Part shown: one piece after another, positions 6,448-7,000 of the stretch | How the letters are laid out: each line of letters begins with the position of its first letter | How positions within the stretch are numbered: the stretch's first letter is position 1 | DNA from: an uncultured Anaerotignum sp. | Lineage (GTDB): Bacteria; Bacillota; Clostridia; Lachnospirales; Anaerotignaceae | NCBI RefSeq assembly: GCF_934277605.1 | Contig: NZ_CAKQVD010000079.1 | Coordinates: 1 to 7,000 of the forward strand | DNA: 7,000 nucleotides | Direction: 5' to 3' | Position numbers and translations under genes: made by a program | Notes under the pieces: generated by a model | What the model was told of the DNA's origin: nothing | The model's database searches: none | Seen by the model: only the letters and a program-made list of their open reading frames with translations

Positions 6448-6476
6448 ATTACAAATCTATAAAATAATGGTATACT
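6448..6476 (+). promoter_or_regulatory. candidate promoter of the small membrane protein gene
   Basis: ATTACA (6448-6453) and TATACT (6471-6476) are 17 bases apart, and the -10 is preceded by TGG, an extended -10 signature. Transcription would begin near 6483, giving a leader of about 67 bases. It overlaps the candidate divergent kinase promoter region almost back to back. Confidence 0.6.
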
Positions 6477-6479
6477 GTA

Positions 6480-6507
6480 ATTATCTACTTGTTTTTTTCA
6501 TAAACAA
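6480..6507 (-). promoter_or_regulatory. candidate promoter of the histidine kinase gene
   Basis: On the minus strand TTGTTT (6507-6502) and GATAAT (6485-6480) are spaced by 16 bases. The -10 is good but the -35 is weak and falls in one arm of an inverted repeat. Transcription would start near 6473, about 55 bases before the kinase ATG. Other AT-rich hexamers nearby could serve instead. Confidence 0.35.
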
Positions 6508-6508
6508 G
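6488..6508. repeat. 7-base inverted repeat between divergent promoters, possible operator
   Basis: CTTGTTT (6488-6494) and AAACAAG (6502-6508) form a perfect inverted repeat with a 7-base centre. It lies at the start of the small gene's predicted transcript and over the predicted kinase -35. It could be a protein-binding palindrome or a weak RNA hairpin. The AT-rich setting makes chance occurrence possible. Confidence 0.4.
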
Positions 6509-6518
6509 AATTTCAGAA

Positions 6519-6538
6519 AGGAGAAGGCATTTTTGCCT
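6519..6538 (+). promoter_or_regulatory. distant ribosome binding site followed by a hairpin
   Basis: AGGAG (6519-6523) is the only good ribosome binding site before the small membrane gene but ends 26 bases before its ATG. A short stem, AGGCA (6525-6529) with TGCCT (6534-6538) and a TTTT loop, lies between them. Folding it would hide 14 bases and cut the effective spacing to about 12. Confidence 0.45.
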
Positions 6539-6549
6539 GATGATTACCT

Positions 6550-6918
6550 ATGGAAAACAACACACAAAATCAACCTCAGCCCACGCCGCCCAAAAGAAAG
6601 GCAATGGCACCCAAGGATCTGATTCTGATTGCCTTGGCCGTTCTTGTTATGGTTCGTATTGATTGGCATAATATGAATAGCTTTCATTATCTCATTCTGT
6701 TCCTTTTGTTCCTTTGCTTTATGCTGCGCTGGACAAATATGCGCAAGGAGGCACAAAAGCAGGAGCTTCTGAAGAAAAAGGCAGAATATGAAGCGAAGCA
6801 GCGGGCTGCACAAAATCCCGCTCCCGCAGAGGAGGTTCCCACAGAGGCTATGACCGTTGACGGCGAGCCTGTTCCCCCCTCTGCCGAAGAAACAACCGAA
6901 AAGAATACAGACGCATAA
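6550..6918 (+). CDS. small two-helix membrane protein of unknown function
   Basis: I do not recognise a family. The 122-residue product starts with a polar Gln/Pro/Asn-rich segment (1-18), then two hydrophobic helices (about 23-37 and 46-60) joined by a short DWHNMNSF loop. A Lys/Glu/Ala-rich segment (about 65-88, RKEAQKQELLKKKAEYEAKQ) is likely a cytoplasmic coiled coil. The tail (89-122) is rich in Pro, Glu and Thr and looks disordered. With both ends cytoplasmic it would be a hairpin membrane protein. Codon use resembles its neighbours. A stop codon at 6541-6543 blocks any upstream start in this frame. A start at Met19 (6604) is the alternative, with only a weak AAAGAAAGG before it. It is divergent from the sensor kinase, so a role as its accessory or target is possible but unproven. 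Confidence 0.7.
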   Translation: MENNTQNQPQPTPPKRKAMAPKDLILIALAVLVMVRIDWHNMNSFHYLILFLLFLCFMLRWTNMRKEAQKQELLKKKAEYEAKQRAAQNPAPAEEVPTEAMTVDGEPVPPSAEETTEKNTDA

Positions 6919-6924
6919 AAAGGG

Positions 6925-6945
6925 GGTGTCGACAAAGTCGACACC
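6925..6945. repeat. perfect hairpin 1 downstream of the small membrane gene
   Basis: GGTGTCGAC and GTCGACACC form a perfect 9-base stem with an AAA loop, starting 6 bases after the stop codon. It has no T run on the plus strand, so it is not a standard terminator for the gene before it. On the minus strand it is followed by CCC and then TTTTT, so it could weakly terminate transcription entering from the right. Confidence 0.8.
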
Positions 6946-6946
6946 T

Positions 6947-6970
6947 AAGTCGAAATCAGGATTTCGACTT
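6947..6970. repeat. perfect hairpin 2, adjacent to hairpin 1
   Basis: AAGTCGAAAT and ATTTCGACTT form a perfect 10-base stem with a CAGG loop, separated from hairpin 1 by one base. The motif AAGTCGA occurs in both hairpins (6935-6941 and 6947-6953), so the arms could also pair across hairpins. No T run follows. The pair resembles an intergenic palindromic repeat unit. The remaining 30 bases to the window edge show no supportable gene. Confidence 0.8.
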
Positions 6971-7000
6971 GCTAAGACAGAGGAATAAACAGACGAGTTC

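Noticed and set aside
6533..6622. 29-codon frame from TTG overlapping the start of the small membrane gene
   Set aside because: Spacing from the AGGAG is good, but the peptide has no recognisable character and the start codon is weak; it is kept only as an alternative explanation in the findings, not as a gene.

Overview
The window looks like ordinary chromosomal core genome from a low-to-moderate GC Firmicute, most likely a Clostridia member of the Lachnospiraceae type. The reasons are strong AGGAGG-type ribosome binding sites before most genes, Gram-positive SOS boxes (CGAAC-N4-GTTYG) at lexA, a divergent LysM protein beside lexA as in the yneA-lexA arrangement of Bacillus, a FloA-type flotillin, and a two-domain glutamine-dependent NAD synthetase. 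No mobile element, CRISPR array, tRNA or rRNA is visible.

Layout. Bases 1-9 hold the first codons of a minus-strand gene that runs off the left edge; its leader lies to about base 140. Next comes an nfeD-floA operon on the minus strand (1656 down to 166), ended by a terminator at 134-160. A short membrane-anchored LysM gene (2141-1791, minus) lies upstream of it and is transcribed away from lexA (2392-3000, plus). The 250 bases between these two start codons carry two well-formed divergent sigma-A promoters and three SOS-box-like sites, so both genes should be under LexA control. lexA is followed after 12 bases by nadE (3013-4950), ended by a bidirectional terminator. A sensor histidine kinase (6419-4992, minus) converges on nadE and has no response regulator in the window. 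Divergent from it is a small two-helix membrane protein of unknown function (6550-6918, plus), followed by two consecutive strong hairpins (6925-6970) of repeat type.

How the parts work together. Bases 1791-4950 form an SOS module: a LexA repressor, a YneA-like candidate division inhibitor, and an NAD synthetase probably cotranscribed with lexA. nfeD-floA builds flotillin membrane domains. The kinase and small membrane protein share a regulatory region of about 130 bases containing an inverted repeat and may be functionally linked, but nothing in the sequence proves that.

I found no clear new multi-gene system. The points most worth a second look are the three-operator LexA region, the lexA-nadE coupling, the distant ribosome binding site and hairpin before the small membrane gene, and the paired hairpins at the right end.
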